This document shows, in pieces, positions 10,976-22,653 of a stretch of 64,000 bases of DNA. Below the pieces are notes generated by a model. It was not told the origin of the DNA. It was given only the letters and a program-made list of their open reading frames with translations, and did not search any database. A program made the translations under genes and the position numbers. The DNA lies in assembly GCA_019802505.1 (NCBI GenBank), contig JAFMOC010000170.1, forward strand, positions 1,576,001-1,640,000, in the 5' to 3' direction. This DNA comes from Corydoras sp. C115. Taxonomy: Eukaryota > Chordata > Actinopteri > Siluriformes > Callichthyidae. Position 1 is the stretch's first letter; each line of letters begins with the position of its first letter.

Positions 10976-12340
10976 CTCTTCTCTTAAGATGGCACAAAAG
11001 CAAATTTTGTCAAGTGGAAGGAGTTGACAACAGGGTGACAGATTCTTTTTTTTTTTTTTTTTTTTTTTTTCTCTCTCTCCTCTCCCCTTTTTTGTTTCAT
11101 CATTACACTTACACACAACCCGAAATCCTCATTGCCATTCACACTTAGTTCTTTAAAAGGAGACGGAGGGAGAGGAAAAATTGTTGACTCAATTGAGGAT
11201 GTCATGGATGAATCTTTAACCTGAACAGTGTGGTTTTGACAGATCAGGACATGGCCTGTCTTTATCTAGGCAGATGTACACAGACACATTTGCTTCTTTT
11301 TCCAAGTCGTGCACGAGTCTAAAAATAAGTAAATAAACTAACATGCTGAGGGCAGACGCGAGCACGGAGACGTAGGATGGGGGGGGGGCGGCTTTGGATT
11401 TTTTTTTTTTTTTTCATAAACAATATATGAGATGCTTTTTGCAAGTCAAATCCTTAAAGACTGACTGCTGCCTTCACCTTTCAGTACCTTTTAAGAGGAA
11501 ACGCTGCATGTGAAAGTAAATGGTGGTGAAGCATTAGAACTGAAGGCGCGCCGGTGCACGTGTGCCGATGTGTGTAGGTGTTTGTGTGTGTGTGTGTGTG
11601 TGTGGTGTGTGTGTGTGCGCATGTACACAACGAGGGGGCAGATTCTGAGTGTGTACATATGGGGTGTATAAATACAGAAAACAACACATTAAGGAGATAA
11701 CGGTTGACATGAAAATTGCCCCCCCCCCTTTCCCCGTGCCTCTGAGTGCACTCTTCTCCCTGAAGTGATCCCGCAGACATTGGCATGCCCAACTTTACCG
11801 TTGAGTGAGTCCATGCCAGCCCAGGCTCTCACACCGCTGTTAGCCCACTCACACGGAAGCTTCTAGAATCTGCGTAAAACCGTCTTGCAGAGTGGTCGGT
11901 AATTAGGCCTCTCCCGTCAGCCCCCTGCTCCCGCCGCCGTTGCTCATCGGTCTAAGCGGCGATGCTGGTGACTGGCAGCCGTGCGGTGACCTGTGTGCAT
12001 CGAAGTAGCCTGTTTTTTATCGGGGTTGTCTCCTGTCCACACTAATGGCCATAGGAAGGCTAAGCCCTTAGTTCACCTGACCAGCACTCACAAATCCTGA
12101 TCTCCGTAGTCAGCAGACGGAACAGAAATTGCATCAACCTGTCGCCGAGTACAGCGCACACGTCTGCGCCCTCACACACCGAAAAAACATGGCACCCGTT
12201 TTTTTTATTTATTTATTATTTTTTTTGTATGGCTTTTTTTTGCACTTCTCTCTGTCATATTGATGTTTATTCGAGAAAATTTATAGCACTCGAGTGTAAG
12301 CCAGATCAAGTAGCATTTTCGGTTTTGGTGGTATCCCAAA
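10976..12340. other. Unique noncoding sequence with simple repeats
   Basis: Contains a T run of about 25 at 11046-11070, G and T runs at 11380-11414, and a GT tract at about 11582-11617. The remainder is unique sequence without recognised features. Confidence 0.45.
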
Positions 12341-12554
12341 GGGCGCGGTAGCTCAGTGGTTAGGGCATTGGGCAATTGGGCTACCAATCTGAAGGTTGGG
12401 GGTTCAAATCTCAGGTCCACTGAAGTTACCAGTGTGGGTCCTTGAGTAAGGCCCTTAACCCTCATTGCTCCAGGGATGTTGTGATGAACCCTGTGCTCAC
12501 CTTGTAAGTCGCTTTGGATAAAAGCGTCTTCTAAATGACCAAATGTAAATGTAA
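12341..12554 (+). mobile_element. tRNA-derived SINE with GGATAAAAGCG-type tail
   Basis: The head GCGGTAGCTCAGTGGTTAGG fits a pol III A box (TAGCTCAGTGG), and GGTTCAAATCTCAGG fits a B box. The body CAGTGTGGGTCCTTGAGTAA and CCTTAACCCTCATTGCTCC is followed by GTCGCTTTGGATAAAAGCGT and the ending AAATGTAAATGTAA. Heads and tails like these are typical of fish SINEs mobilised by LINEs sharing that 3' end. Related copies occur at 29646 and 29860. The tRNA-like head is part of the SINE; I do not call a functional tRNA. Confidence 0.85.
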
Positions 12555-12699
12555 CCCCTCCAGTGGTCATACTTATTACTGCACTTACATTATGACATAT
12601 ACGAACTAAAACACTGCATTTTGATTCTCATTGTATTGAAACCGAACGCCCGAGTTGCCAGCGAGGTCCCAACCGAAATCGTCTTCGGCTTGATTTAAA

Positions 12700-13070
12700 A
12701 CCCCTGATGCCCTCAGAGGGATAATATTCAGCTCAACATGCTTTTTGTTTGTTCTTCTCCGCCTTTGGTTAATTCAATTTGGCCCGTTCCCTGCCTCCGC
12801 GCCATGACTGACAGGAAATTTAATTTCAATCAGCTGTTCTAAGCAACAACGCGCACCACCAGTTTAATTTTCCAACACTTACCATTAGCTGTGGGGCATG
12901 CCACCACGCCGTGATTTATGAGTCTTTAGACACCATTTAAGAGTTCTGGCCTTGTGCCAAGCACCCTTGACAGCCATGTTATCGGCTGGCCTTGTTAGGG
13001 CCTTGTTAAGACCTCCCCTCGCCGATTCATCTAAATAGGCCAAGTATTAGACAATGAGTGGTCTGGACTT
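12700..13070. promoter_or_regulatory. Candidate conserved noncoding element
   Basis: A repeat-free block dense in regulatory words: TTGGTTAATTCAATTTGGCC, GACTGACAGG (MEIS/TGIF-like), CAATCAGCTGTTC (E-box), CCATTAGC, GTGATTTATGAG (HOX/CDX-like), CTAAATAGGCC (MEF2-like) and ACAATGAG (SOX-like). No reading frame of note crosses it. Confidence 0.35.
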
Positions 13071-14186
13071 CCACCTCTTCTGTGTGCAGAGGGGATATCC
13101 GAGGCTGCGCACACTTTAACGTTCCTTAAACAGCGGGAATCTAGGCCACTGGAGCCGAGGCAGAGATTGCCCGTAGGCCTCGGCTAAAGAAGGACCCGAA
13201 AAAGGAATTAAAAGTGCACACAAATACAAAGAGTGAGCGCTCATTGTCAGCCGGTCTCATCCACTGGCGTTGTTCTTTTTTTTTTTTTTCCCCCGCACGG
13301 CATTTGACGGCCTAATTTACGTGACGTCGCTTTGTGCCACGAGGCAGCGCTGCTCATTTCCACGGCAGTCTGCACAATGCGCCACATAAATCTCCCCCCA
13401 CACACACACACACACCAACCCACAAACAAGGGTTTCCTATCGACCCCACACATTACCCGGATAGTGATAAGTACTCCCCCTACAGACCCTCGTGGTGATG
13501 GAGGGGTACCACTGCTATTGCCGGTTTGTTGTTTCCATTGAATGTGCCTCTACTTTCATGTCATATTTTCCTGATTTTAATTGATGCGAGCCACAGTGCT
13601 GGTGCTCAGCGCAGCATTGAATGCGCTGCCTCTTCCAGGCGAGCCCTTATCCTCCTCTAATAGGCGCCTTTCTCCTCTGAGGCCTTCAGCTGTGTCAGAC
13701 CACTGCTGCCTCCATGCACCTATGCACCGCGATGCCGCTATGTAGCCCATTAGTTCTCTTTCCAGGCCTTGCTATTCTTTTTCGTACACCCCGTTTATTC
13801 TCTCTTCATTGCCCCCCCCCTCCCCTCCCCTCCCCTCCCTGGAGCAAAGCCCCATCTCTTTTTACTTTGCCACATTAGGAGGAATGCTGCCACAGCAAAC
13901 ATTTCTCTTGTTGTGGTTTATTTTCTTTATGGTCTTACAATGAGGGTCGTCTTTCCTGCGGTAATTACCTTTTGGTCGAGGTTTATGTTTCACGCGCCGA
14001 ATCATTCTCAGCAAAGTATCTGCGTTTAACCTTAACGAAAGTGCAACAAGCTGGTGTAAAATCCTTCTCAGTTGCACTAAAGTTTGGTCTAAACGTATAT
14101 CAGATCACCAAAAATATATAGAAAAGTCTAATTGAAATGATAACCAGCCACATAGATGCACCATTAACTAGTTTCAGGTCAAGGGT
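13071..14186. other. Unique noncoding sequence
   Basis: Contains a T run at 13266-13279 and a pyrimidine tract at 13810-13838 with repeated CCCCT units, a possible G-quadruplex on the minus strand. No gene or mobile element is recognised. Confidence 0.45.
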
Positions 14187-14198
14187 GCCTCTTAATCA

Positions 14199-14545
14199 TT
14201 CATTCATCCATTATCTTCCGCTTTATCCTCTATTAGGGTCGCGGTGGGGTTCCCCATGCCCATCCAGGGGAGAACGTTTCGGGCGCTGGGCAGATAGACC
14301 CAGGACAGGGCGCCAATCCATTGCTGGGCACACACTCACTCACACAGACACACTCTATATGGGGCAATTTTGAGAACTCAATTGACTTGATCCATGTTTT
14401 TGGACTGTGGGAGGAAACCGGAGAACCTGGAGGAAACCCACATGGACACGGGGAGAACATGGAAACTCCACCCAGATGGGAATTGGAACCGGGAATCCCT
14501 AGTGCTGAGAGGAGAACATGCCAAGCACTAAGCCACCGTGCCGCC
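14199..14545 (-). mobile_element. Full-length V-SINE with 12-bp target duplication
   Basis: GCCTCTTAATCA at 14187-14198 is repeated exactly at 14546-14557, which fixes both ends. On the minus strand the head GGCGGCACGGTGGCTTAGTG carries the A box and GGTTCCAATTCC the B box. The V-type core follows (CACGTGGG-like, TTTCCTCC, GGTTCTCCGGTTTCC), then the tail ending AATGAATGAT. The intact duplication and few differences from other copies imply a fairly recent insertion. Confidence 0.95.
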
Positions 14546-14583
14546 GCCTCTTAATCAGCAATTTCTAAATCATATTAATATTA

Positions 14584-14870
14584 GGCGGTTCGAATCCCCA
14601 TCTGGGTGGAGTTTCCATGTTCTCCCCGTGTCCGCGTGGGTTTCCTCAGGGTTCTCCGGTTTCCTCCATCAGTCCAAACACATGGATCAAGTCAATTGAA
14701 TTCTCCAATTCACATATAGAGTGTGTGTGTGTGAGTGAGTGTGTGCCCAGCGATGGATTGGCGTCCTGTCCTGGGTGTATCTGCCCAGCGCACGAAACGT
14801 TCTCCCCTGGATGGGCATGGGGAACCCCACCGCGACCCTAATAGAGGATAAAGCAGAAGATAATGAATGA
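14584..14870 (+). mobile_element. 5'-truncated V-SINE with 12-bp target duplication
   Basis: ATATTAATATTA at 14572-14583 recurs exactly at 14871-14882. The element starts at the B box (GGCGGTTCGAATCCCC) and lacks the A-box half of the tRNA head, then continues through core, body and tail to AATGAATGA. It stands head-to-head with the copy ending at 14545, 38 bp away. Confidence 0.93.
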
Positions 14871-14882
14871 ATATTAATATTA

Positions 14883-15871
14883 ATGGCACATTTATAAAAC
14901 GTTAATGTATTAATTGACAGGACATTTGCACTTTTGAGTGTTTTTACATTGAATGAAAGCACATCCCGATGCATAACACAGTCAAAACCATGCGCTGTGA
15001 CTTTAACACCCGCCACAGTCTCTAAAGTTTCTTTATTAACTTCTTACCACGCAGCCTGCCGTTTCTAGTTTCTCACAACGTTTCTTAACATTTTTTTTTT
15101 GTAAATTACCAAGAAAGGCACAATCCAGACTGTAAGTATAAATAGAAATGTTTCTCCGGAGAATAAAGACTAACCTGGCAGCAATGCACTCCGTCTAAAA
15201 CCTACACTCACTGCGTTTCAATAGATCGACAAAGCGGTTTGTTCTTCTAAATTTAGCAATAATACATCATTATCACAACTTTTGGGCCAGATCTATAAAA
15301 ATCAGTGGCTCTACAGATTGAACAGGATTAGTATTGCTAACACTTAGAGCAAGTGCTAAAAAGCGCCCGGCTATGGATCCGACTGCCAGCTCGGATCAAT
15401 GGCATTTGTGGACACTAAGCTCAATAACAAGCTCTTCCAACATCAGGCGGGTGAAGAAGAAAGAAATAGATGTGAAAAGCAAATTTGCCAGGAGAGAAGA
15501 TAATATCCTGTCTGCGACTTGCTAAACATTAGATCAGGGGCAGCATCTGCACACAGTTAAAAATCAGTACGCATCTTCACACAGTGAGGAATAAGTGCTA
15601 AGGAGAGGCCGCTTATGGATTTATTTCCTTTTAATTATATCAGCATAGATTTCGCTAACATTATCGATGTGTTTCTATCATTGATATTGACAGCTGAAAA
15701 CAACAAATCCATCGATCTCAAATAAAAAGCAACGCCGTCGTCACGTGCACACGCGCTGCAGTCAGGCATCCGTCGCCTTTTGTGTAGCTAAAAATTGGGG
15801 GGGAAATGATTATTGACGTGTCATCATATGGATATGACTAACTGACATGGGTGTAGGGAGATGGACGTTCT

Positions 15872-15914
<43 letters not shown>

Positions 15915-16398
15915 TCACAGTAGAGGGGTAGTCTATGGTGAAGATGCTGTAATTGGATCTGTAAAAGTCAAATTTCCTGTTCGGTGCTGAAGTCCTGACA
16001 ACATGACAAAGGAGGGTGTGTTTAAAGAATGGAGATGTTTGGCCATAGGGATAACATTAATTGTGAGCTGAATGACAGCAGGTGGAGTGTGTGCTTTTGC
16101 CTCAACTGTGAACAAGACAAAGCACAAGAAGCATTCAGTCTATTCCCCCGCCATTAGAACAGCAGCCAGGTTATAAATGTGAAGTACAGTCTGTAAAGGT
16201 TTGCAGCCAAAAGCATTCATAGTCATTTAAGAATTAATAAACACACCGGACTAATAATATAAGAAAATGTGCGTTCAGTTCCGTTTGTGTCGTGAAATCT
16301 AAAACATCGATGTCAAGTTTTGAACAAAGTCAAATCGGTTTAGTTTCAGGCCTGAGGCGCGTCACTGACTTTAATGAGAAACTGACATCTGAATGCTT
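14883..16398. other. Unique noncoding sequence
   Basis: Contains a (TG)n tract at 15876-15912. The rest is AT-rich unique sequence with no recognised gene or repeat. Confidence 0.45.
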
Positions 16399-16408
16399 AT
16401 AAGTATAT

Positions 16409-16735
16409 TCATTCATTATCTTCCACTTTGTCCTCTATTAGGGTCACAGGGGGGTTCCCCATGCCCATCCAGGGGAGAACGTTTCGGGCACTGGGCAGAT
16501 ACACCCAGGACAGGACACCAATCTATCACTGGACACACACTCACTCACACAGACACACTCTATATGGGGCAATTTGGAGAATTCAATTGACTTGATCCAT
16601 GTTTTTGGACTGTGGGAGGGAACCGGAGAACCCGGAGGAAACCCACGCGGACACGGGGAGAACATGGAAACTCCACCCAGATGGGGATTCGAACTGGGAA
16701 TCCCTAGCGCTGAGCGAAGTCACCGTGCCGCCCCA
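16409..16735 (-). mobile_element. Full-length V-SINE with 11-bp target duplication
   Basis: TATAAGTATAT at 16398-16408 recurs at 16736-16746. The order of tail, body, core and head is complete, but about 20 bases of the head between A and B boxes are missing: the sequence goes from GCTGAGCG directly to AAGTCACCGTGCCGCC. Confidence 0.93.
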
Positions 16736-16811
16736 TATAAGTATATGTTCAAGGAATATTCATTTTTCAATATATTGATTCATATTGATTATTGATATTG
16801 ATATTGATTAA

Positions 16812-16905
16812 TCAAGCTCATGGGGGAGCTGGAGCCTATCCCAGCTCTCATAAGGCAGGGCACCCTGGACATTACATCAGGCCATGAGACAGATGAGTGT
16901 CCACA
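16812..16905 (-). repeat. Old V-SINE-like body fragment
   Basis: The words GAGCTGGAGCCTATCCCAGC, CATAAGGCAGGGCACCCTGG and CATCAGGCCATGAGACAGAT follow the order of the tail-proximal part of another common fish V-SINE-like repeat. Only this fragment survives. Confidence 0.5.
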
Positions 16906-17432
16906 GCTCTTGGTTTCCACAGTGCAGAACGATGCTAAAAATAGCACTTATGGAGGTCGAGTTGAGAAAACTGCTTGTGTATGAAATCCTATTAATTCAT
17001 TAAACTACAGGTCAGTGGACAGAGTTCATTTGCATGAAGACAATTTATGAAACAACGGGCTGTCCGGTTACCGTAGATACACTGCAGTGTTAAAACACAT
17101 GATAACGCTTTAAAAAAGAGACTTAAACATAAACTTCAGAAAACAGAAACACAAACAAGACTCGAACTTCATGTGGGAGCAGCGTAACTGCACGTAAAGG
17201 TGTACGTAGATGAACCATGTGCCCGTATTAGATGAGAATTTATTTTCAACACAGAGCTCATTCTGCAGAAACGCTCAGAATTTTCAGCATGTAAAAAAAA
17301 AAAAAAAAATCACAGCAGCTGAGTAGATGTTTTTTATTTAACAGTGCGGGTCAGAAAGTTTAAAAACCTTCAGATGAAGTCATTTCTAGAATCAATTAGT
17401 GCGTTTCACTGCAGCAAAGTGAATTAATATGA
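16906..17432. other. Unique noncoding sequence
   Basis: Contains a short A run at 17294-17309. No other feature is recognised. Confidence 0.45.
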
Positions 17433-17620
17433 TTTATCTGAGATTAAAGTCTTTAATGACAAATCCTAATACGTAAATACACTAAGTCCCGAGTTTATTG
17501 TTGATGCTTACGCCGATGTCCTCACTATAATGACAAAATGCATAGTTTCCAATACAAGTACTGTTAATACTAAACTAATGTGTGTAAAGACTCAGTGTTC
17601 TTTATTGGATGGCCTTTAGC
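17433..17620 (+). repeat. Left arm of 188-bp inverted repeat
   Basis: Positions 17433-17620 are the reverse complement of 20230-20417 with two mismatches that I could find by reading (99% identity) and no gap. Similarity ends sharply on both sides. The arm has no internal terminal repeat, tRNA box or poly-A tail, and no target duplication lies outside it. It starts TTTATCTGAGATTAAAG and ends TTGGATGGCCTTTAGC. Confidence 0.95.
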
Positions 17621-20229
17621 TTCGGTGACTCTGGATAAAACAAAGAGTTGAATTTAGGAATAAAATAAAATAATAAATAGTATTATTGTGCTGGTGTTTG
17701 GGCTTTAGATGATATGAATATGACTTTTGAAGGCGCGGTGATGCTGTGGGATGCGGCTCGGGTCCCGTTGGTTTGCATTATGTGCAGGTTGTGTTTCTCT
17801 GCATTCTCTTTCTTTCTCTTACCTCCCCAAAAAATCTGTAAGTGGGTGAATTGGACAGGATGCATTGCCGCCTGTGGACAGAACGAGTGTGTGCATGTGT
17901 ATGGTTATGGCGCTCTGAAGCGGAATGTCCTCCCCCTGCGCCGTGTTTTTAAACGCCGATGAATCGGAAACATAATTTGGATCCGAACAGATTCTCAAAC
18001 AAAATGAGATTAATTTAAAGGCTCTGTTTGCTTTTTACGACGTTGCATTCAGATTGAGCGCTCGCTTTGAAACAATCAGTGTGCAAATGACATGGAGGTG
18101 GCCTTAAAATGCGTGCGAGCATCCTGTCCTCCCGAGGGCTTCAGCGGTCCTGTCCCTGCGACATGGTGCCACCGAAGCCAGGAGCACCTCGCAGCCCCGC
18201 GGGGGGAAATTGAGAAAAATCATCATGATTGCAGGAAAAGAATGAAAGACACAGCTTGAACGAAAAACAAAAGCAAAAGGCACATGCGAGAGCACACGTA
18301 ACGGCAGAAAGCAAGGCGAGAAAGGAGAGTAGAGAGGGAACGAAGATCTCAGGGCAGGGGGCAAGCGCTCTAATGAGGACTCTAACTACTTTGAATGGGG
18401 CCAGAGTTTTCACCCCTGTTTTGACGCTGATGAGAGTTCAAGGCGGATAAATAAAAAAAAAATAAAAAAAGAGGCGTAATTAAGCAGTCTAATGAGTTTG
18501 CAGACCTTTTGTAAGCAAGGTAGCGTCTTAAAGAGCAGGGAGAGCGTTTTATAGCAAGAAAATCTTCTCTTTCAATACCGTCAAAGAAGTTTCTTGCCGA
18601 GCAGTTATCACAGCATGTCAAATTGCTCCGGCTCGGGAAATAATTTGGATTTTTTTTCCCTCACAGAGTGCTGCGAAACAAAAGGCACCCCTCTGGTCTA
18701 ATTTGCCTTGGTAGGGTCTCTCTGGGTGGGGGGTCCATGTGGACAGACATGGGCCCTGTCTCCTCACTGGAGGATTAGGGGGTCGGGAGGGGTAGTGAGG
18801 GCTGGTGCAAGGGGGTGATAGAACCTGCCAGCAATTTCATCCAAAATGCTGCAATTGTCCCCGAGATTGAACACTGAGAGCGGCAACGCTCATTTTCCCT
18901 TCTATTCATTATCTCTCCTGTATTTACTTATCTTTGTCTCAAAAAGGGGAAAAAATCAGCGTGTTTAAAAGGCCCTCTGTCATGTGGAGAAAGGTTCTTA
19001 ACGGCAGACCGGGCTCTGACATGGCTGAGTTAAAGCTGTGGGAACGCTTACATTACGGAGACAGGATGAATAGCAAATGAGTACTTTTCCACTTTTCATT
19101 GGTATTATATACTGAATTAGATCCTTGATTTCTTCAAATTGCATTTCCCATGGGCCCCTGCGTAATGTGCTCCTCTTTTTCTTTTTTTTTTTGGCTGAGA
19201 TGTACAATTTAGGTGTGTCAAATTAGCGCAAAAGAAAATTACACCATTCTTCTCATAAGAGAAGCCTTGCGTCGTATTTTTACAACGTGTGCCATCTCTC
19301 CTGATGAATTTATATTTCTTTGAAAATAAATCCCTACAACAGACATCCTCGGTGCGAGATCATTGGAGCTAATAAAACCCGAGCTCGCCGCGCTGAATTT
19401 ACATGCTAATACACGCTGACAAAAAAAAAGAGAGGGGGGGGAAAGAACCTGCTCATTTTACAATAAAGTTAACTTAATTGACATTGTCACTTCCGATGAA
19501 CAGCGATGCTGAGAGATTCCCACACTTAATGTCAACCTTTTCTTTTTTTATAACAAAAAAAACAAACAAAAAAAACAAAAAAACTTTAGGATTGATTTAC
19601 TAAACGTTATGTCTGCCAGTGTTGGTTAAGCTGCTAGACAGAGTTAAAGCAGAGTTTCTGTGGCGCTCCAACTGAGGCGATGTTATGTTATGACGGTGAA
19701 GGAAAACGCCGACGAGCGACAAGTGTCGCGTTCTGTTTCGGGTTCTGAGAAAGGCTTTACGTTCGTGTTTTAACGTTACTTTACCCGTTTCACATTTAAA
19801 ACATCATTGAGGTGCATTATTAGGTTTATGTAGTGCGTTACTTGCAATCTTAAGCACCACTTTTTAAATTAGTTTTTTTCTCATGTATGCATCTTCATCT
19901 GATGGCTTAATCATTTTTCATATAATATTTTTTCATCATTAATGATGTCTTCGTTATATTTGTAACGGACAGGTCTAAATACAATTATTTTAATAATGCT
20001 GGGATTATCTGAGATTATCTGAGACAACGTGGTACCAGGCACTTTTTTTGTTTACGTGTTTCATAATGATGGCAGAATCATAAAAATGATTCATAAATAT
20101 GATTTTATGATTCATCACTTTTCTGTAGCGTGTGTGTGTATGATTAAATGCTTAAACATCAGATTATTTAAAGCCTTTAAAGGTTAAAATATGTTCTTTT
20201 TTAAATAAATTATGTACTTAATAATTTAA
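17621..20229. other. Unique spacer between 188-bp inverted repeats
   Basis: The segment holds unique sequence with no transposase-like frame. Parts look constrained: 18620-18720, 18835-18960 and 19010-19400 carry words such as GGAAATAATTTGG, AGGTGTGTCAAATTAGCG (T-box-like half site plus homeodomain core) and GGAGCTAATAAAACCC. There is no interspersed repeat inside. This is compatible with an inverted piece of ordinary unique DNA and argues against an autonomous transposon. Confidence 0.6.
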
Positions 20230-20417
20230 GCTAAAGGCCATCCAATAAAGAACACCGAGTCTTTACACACATTAGTTTAGTATTAACAGTACTTGTATTG
20301 GAAACTATGCATTTTGTCATTATAGTGAGGACATCGGCGTAAGCATCAACAATAAACTCTGGACTTAGTGTATTTACGTATTAGGATTTGTCATTAAAGA
20401 CTTTAATCTCAGATAAA
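20230..20417 (-). repeat. Right arm of 188-bp inverted repeat
   Basis: Reverse-complement partner of 17433-17620. The differences noted are C for T near 20257 (AACACCGAG against AACACTGAG) and T for G near 20360 (CTCTGG against CTCGGG). The outer side runs into unrelated ACTTAGAATTTG and the inner side into AATAATTTAA. Confidence 0.95.
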
Positions 20418-22189
20418 ACTTAGAATTTGAGGGACAGAATTAGTTTAAAGAATATCTTCACTTATTTTATAGTGAAATGACTCTGATTTACCTTCATCAC
20501 TGAACTTTTTTTTTTTTTTTTTTTGCCAATTTAGTCGTATGGTCTCATTAGTCTAACATCACAATCACCAACCAGGAATAACTCTGTTACTGTCACATGA
20601 CTGACAGGAAAAAAAAACATAATCCATCTTATACGATATCAAAAAAACAATTTACGATCTTTATATTTCGATTACAAATGAGTTAAATAGAGCCAGATCT
20701 GGGAGCAAGTTGTATAATCGGATGAAATGATTTTTCTTAAATAATCTGTCGTGTGTGTTGTAGTATTAACCTGATTACACGGCAGAATAGTTCATTTAAT
20801 AATCAATAGCTGATTCTGGTGAAGATGGCAGTGCAGGCATCACAGTCTTCTCAAATTGTCCATTTGAAGGGGGTGCTTGTGCTGCAAAGGCCCGGTAGTT
20901 AAATTATAATTTAACCTGCTGACTCTGAAGCGGGAGGGCAGTCGGGCAGGGAGTGGCAGAGCACTGACAGGATTTACACTTAATGACATAATAAAGCAGC
21001 CACTGCAGTGAAGGCAGAGCGGCGCGTACACGTCCGGACGAACCCAGTGTTTACCCAACAACCACCATGCGCCCGGCGTCCGGACACGCTTAATTACACA
21101 CGCTGACATGTTTATTATGTCGATGGCATGTATCCTTTTAATGCTGCATCTGCATTTTTCATTTAAAAAAAAAAACTCCCCGTCATTTCATTCACTCTCT
21201 TTGTTCCTTTTCTGATGGTTGCATCCCCTGAAATGAATTTCTGATGCGGATATCTCGCAAAATAGCTTGAAACCATTGGTGCAGCAGTCAGTCAGCTGAG
21301 TGCTACACAAGGCACTGGGACTAGAGGTAAGCAAAAATGACATTAGGAGTGAGAACACAGATGAGAGAGAGAGAGAGAGAGAGAGAGCGGGCGAGAGCGA
21401 GCAAGAGATGCACATTTCAAATTGTGTGTGCTGAGCGCCATTTTGAGGCAACACTTCCTCAGCCAAGACGAGTAAGATGGACGTCATTCTCAGCGTTAGC
21501 ATGTGCTAGCTTACTCTGTGCATTTATCAGTTTGAAATTTCGACGATTTGAGATGCGGATTGGAACAGAAATATATTACAAATCCCAGATTTTTCACTCT
21601 AATCCTTTTTTAATAGAACAAAGATGGTGTTCTAATTCGGATCTAGAATAATGAGCATTGCATCGATGATGACACTAAACAGGTGGAACATCTCAGGGTC
21701 CCGTTTCCTGTTAATCTGTGAGACACCTCCAATAAAAGATAAAGAAAGAACGATTCAGGAGGGGAATTAAAAAATTTTTAACACGACGTGCCAAACCTTC
21801 AGTGGTTTAAACGTCGAGTGTAGAAAGTCAATAATCTGTAAAATGATTTCTTATGGTAAAGATATGTGAGGTTTGTGCAGTTTGCTGAATTAGCTGAAGA
21901 TCATTTAAAGAGACAGCAGAGCAGCCAGCGAGCGAGCCAGCGAGCCCCACGCCACCGCAGTCCCGTAAGCAGCATTACAGCTCGTCAGTTCAAGTCTGAG
22001 CGCACGTGAACGGAATATCCTTTATTTCTGATTGTCATCGTCATTTCAGTAGAAGCTTAACCACTTGCTCTGTTTATCAAACATTCGCACTGAGAAACGT
22101 GTGCATCAACAAGAAAAACAAAGCTCACCAGACCCTGCAATACACACTTTAACTTTTAATGTCATGATTAGTTTGAAAAATGTGATTAT

Positions 22190-22190
<1 letters not shown>
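20418..22190. other. Unique noncoding sequence with simple repeats
   Basis: Contains a T run at 20507-20524 and a GA tract at 21363-21387. No gene is recognised; short open frames near 20840-21650 overlap on opposite strands. Confidence 0.45.
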
Positions 22191-22221
<31 letters not shown>

Positions 22222-22225
22222 TATA

Positions 22226-22582
22226 GGCGGTACAGTGGCTTAGTGGTTTAGCACATTTGCCTCTCAGCTCTAGGGATTCCCGGTTCGAATCCCAATCTGG
22301 GTGAAGTTCCCATGTTCTCCCCGTGTCCGCGTGGGTTTCCGCCGGGTTCTCCGGTTTCCTCCCACAGTCCCAAAACATGGATCAAGTCAATTGAGTTCTC
22401 CAAATTGCCCCATGTATGCATGCGTGTCTGTGTGAGTGAGTGTGTACCCAGTGATAGATTGGCGCCCTGTCCTGGGTGTATCTGCCCAGCGCCCGAAACG
22501 TTCTCCCCTGGATGGGCATGGGGAACCCCACCGCGACCCTAATGAAAAAGGATGGTAGAGCGGAAGATAATGGATGAATGAA

Positions 22583-22587
<5 letters not shown>
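22226..22587 (+). mobile_element. Full-length V-SINE between TA repeats
   Basis: The head GGCGGTACAGTGGCTTAGTG (A box) and CCCGGTTCGAATCCC (B box) leads into the core, body and a tail ending GGATGAATGAATGAAT. It is flanked on both sides by TA dinucleotides (22191-22212 and 22586-22651), which hide any target duplication. The body has a small insertion near 22543-22557. Confidence 0.92.

Positions 22588-22651
<64 letters not shown>
22586..22651. repeat. (AT)33 microsatellite at SINE tail
   Basis: Directly continues the SINE's AATGAATGAAT tail, suggesting expansion from a TA-rich target or from the tail itself. Confidence 0.95.

Positions 22652-22653
<2 letters not shown>

Noticed and set aside
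12341..12420. Possible tRNA gene
   Set aside because: A and B boxes present, but the sequence continues into a SINE body and tail, and the cloverleaf is degenerate.
14233..14460. Recurrent 65-77 residue frames beginning MFSPCP at many sites
   Set aside because: The same V-SINE core translated at each copy (14233, 14617, 16444, 22312, 30281, 35627); noncoding SINE.
17433..20417. A 3-kb DNA transposon with 188-bp terminal inverted repeats
   Set aside because: No transposase remnant inside, no target duplication outside, and the interior looks like ordinary unique sequence; an inversion with duplicated breakpoints fits better, though not proven.
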